Positions 5,463 to 6,671 of a stretch of 6,671 nt of DNA are shown one piece after another; the stretch's first letter is position 1; each line of letters opens with the position of its first letter. The notes under the pieces were generated by a model. That model was not told the origin of the DNA, did no database searches, and was given only the letters and a program-made list of their open reading frames with translations. The stretch comes from an uncultured Eggerthella sp. (GTDB lineage Bacteria; Actinomycetota; Coriobacteriia; Coriobacteriales; Eggerthellaceae). The translations under genes and the position numbers were made by a program. Location: positions 1 through 6,671 of the forward strand of contig URVA01000077.1 of assembly GCA_900551155.1 (NCBI GenBank), given 5' to 3'.

Positions 5463-6671
5463 ATGGCAAAAGAGTTTCTGACGGGAAACCAGGCATTTGC
5501 ACACGCAGCGCTTGAAGCGGGAGTTCGTGTTTGTGCAGGTTATCCAGGAACCCCTTCTTCGGAAGTTATAGAAACGGTTGCAGCTGAACATGCAGCGGGT
5601 AGAGCAGAGGGAGTTCATGTAGAGTGGTCAACCAACGAAAAGGCCGCGCTGGAACTCTTGGCAGGCGCAGCATATGCAGGAGCGCGCACGTTGTTTACCT
5701 GTAAACAGGTTGGATTGAATGTGGCAAGCGATGCGCTGATGTCGCTTAATTATGTGGGCGTAAAGGGCGGAATGGTTCTTTATGTGGCCGACGATCCTGG
5801 TCCTATTTCTTCTCAAACCGAACAAGATACTCGTCGATTTGCATCCTTTGCGAAAGTTCCTGTATTCGATCCTGCTACTCCTGAGCAGGGTTGCGAAATG
5901 ATGGCGGCAGCGTATGAATTATCGGAGCAGTATGGCACTCCTGTTATTATGCGCCCAACGACCAGAGTTTGTCATGCATCTACCTTTGTCGAGGTAGAGG
6001 ATCGCACTACGGCAAAGGAACCTGATGGATTTAAAAAAGATTCCCGTTGGGTAATTTTTCCTAAGCGAGCTTATGAAGCTCATGGCGAAATCAATACAAG
6101 GCTGCCGCTTATTGCAAGTGATTTCTCCAAAGATCCCCTTGTGCGTTTTAATCCCATTTTTGAAAAACAGCCCGAAGGGGAGCTAAAGAGTTTTTCTTCA
6201 ACTGGTGAACATGAATCACAAAGCGATTTCCAGCCGCCTTGTTTGGGTATAGTTGCTGGGGGTATTTCGTATGCATATATGCGAGAAGCGCTTTCTTTGC
6301 TTGAAGAAGAAGCAGCGACAGGAAACCTTGTTGGCTGTAATGGGGAAGTGCTTTCGGCGCTGCCTGCGTATCGCATTATGCAAGTAGGTACTCCATATCC
6401 CTTCCCTGAGCAGCGAGTTACTGAGTTTGTGCAAGGTTTGAGCAAGGTTATTGTCTTTGAAGAGCTTGATTATGTGCTTGAAGATGAACTACTGAAACTC
6501 GCAGGACGAATTCACGCATCGTATGAAGTGCAAGGAAAACTGTCGGGCCATACCAATAATCGTGGTGAAAACTCGATAGACGACATTGCTGAACAGCTGT
6601 GCAACTTCTTCGAGGTTAAGCGCGTGAAGCTTGCGGCGGATATGGAACAAAGCGAAGTGACAGAAGAAGCC
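5463..6671 (+). CDS. iorA: Indolepyruvate:ferredoxin oxidoreductase alpha subunit (IorA), 3' truncated by window edge
   Basis: The frame is open from ATG 5463 to the last base (403 codons), so the gene continues beyond the window; the family is about 600 residues. IorA with IorB uses thiamine diphosphate, Fe-S clusters and CoA to convert aryl-pyruvates from aromatic amino acids to aryl-acetyl-CoA and reduced ferredoxin, in anaerobes' cytosol. Visible parts are the pyrimidine-binding domain (about 5-170) with GYPGTPSSE (26-34), EWSTNEKAALE (54-64; E59 is the likely cofactor Glu), CKQVGLNVASDALM (80-93) and ADDPGPISSQTEQDTR (109-124), followed by the transketolase C-terminal-like domain (about 258-375) with VFEELDYVLEDE (331-342). 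The TDP-binding core and the C-terminal ferredoxin-like Fe-S motifs lie off the edge. A Ser/Glu-rich linker at about 238-257 looks longer than usual. AAAGG at 5449-5453 (spacing 9) supports the start. iorB, often with a phenylacetate-CoA ligase gene, would be expected next. Confidence 0.92.
   Translation, partial: MAKEFLTGNQAFAHAALEAGVRVCAGYPGTPSSEVIETVAAEHAAGRAEGVHVEWSTNEKAALELLAGAAYAGARTLFTCKQVGLNVASDALMSLNYVGVKGGMVLYVADDPGPISSQTEQDTRRFASFAKVPVFDPATPEQGCEMMAAAYELSEQYGTPVIMRPTTRVCHASTFVEVEDRTTAKEPDGFKKDSRWVIFPKRAYEAHGEINTRLPLIASDFSKDPLVRFNPIFEKQPEGELKSFSSTGEHESQSDFQPPCLGIVAGGISYAYMREALSLLEEEAATGNLVGCNGEVLSALPAYRIMQVGTPYPFPEQRVTEFVQGLSKVIVFEELDYVLEDELLKLAGRIHASYEVQGKLSGHTNNRGENSIDDIAEQLCNFFEVKRVKLAADMEQSEVTEEA

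Noticed and set aside
5248..5481. 77-codon + strand frame crossing the end of purE and the start of iorA
   Set aside because: It overlaps both genes in another frame and covers the terminator hairpin, with no family-like sequence.

Overview
The window is an ordinary-looking chromosomal segment of an anaerobic bacterium. All genes are on the + strand and GC looks to be in the mid-40s percent (by eye). The gene set (indolepyruvate:ferredoxin oxidoreductase, stand-alone class I PurE, LytS/LytTR two-component system, TauE-type carrier) and the protein style would fit a Coriobacteriia-like actinobacterium or a Clostridia-like firmicute. This is an inference from the look of the sequences, not a database result.

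Layout. (1) Positions 2-820 hold the 3' part of a GT-A/GT2-type glycosyltransferase whose 5' end lies outside the window. (2) Positions 836-3030 hold a TauE/SafE-family membrane carrier followed after 14 bases by a LytS-type histidine kinase with two membrane helices and a GAF domain. (3) Positions 3031-3241 are a regulatory gap with three direct repeats spaced 31 bp apart, then candidate -10 elements. (4) Positions 3242-3958 encode the LytTR response regulator, closed by a clear intrinsic terminator at 4015-4049. (5) A HAD-family phosphatase (4134-4832) is followed by purE (4896-5363). (6) A long hairpin with a T-rich tail (5381-5435) lies only 27 bases before iorA, which starts at 5463 and runs off the right edge with 403 open codons.

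How the parts may work together. The carrier, kinase and regulator look like one sensing/transport module. The kinase lacks the usual five-helix LytS receptor, so the carrier may supply or accompany the signal. The kinase is co-linear with the carrier, while the regulator has its own upstream region with phased repeats that are good candidates for a LytTR operator (autoregulation). purE belongs to de novo purine synthesis. IorA starts reductive/oxidative aryl-pyruvate metabolism from aromatic amino acids with ferredoxin. The hairpin between purE and iorA separates the two functions or acts as an attenuator.

No RNA genes, insertion sequences, CRISPR arrays or phage genes were seen. Nothing here amounts to a plainly new system; the best leads are the 31-bp phased repeats and the hairpin immediately before iorA.
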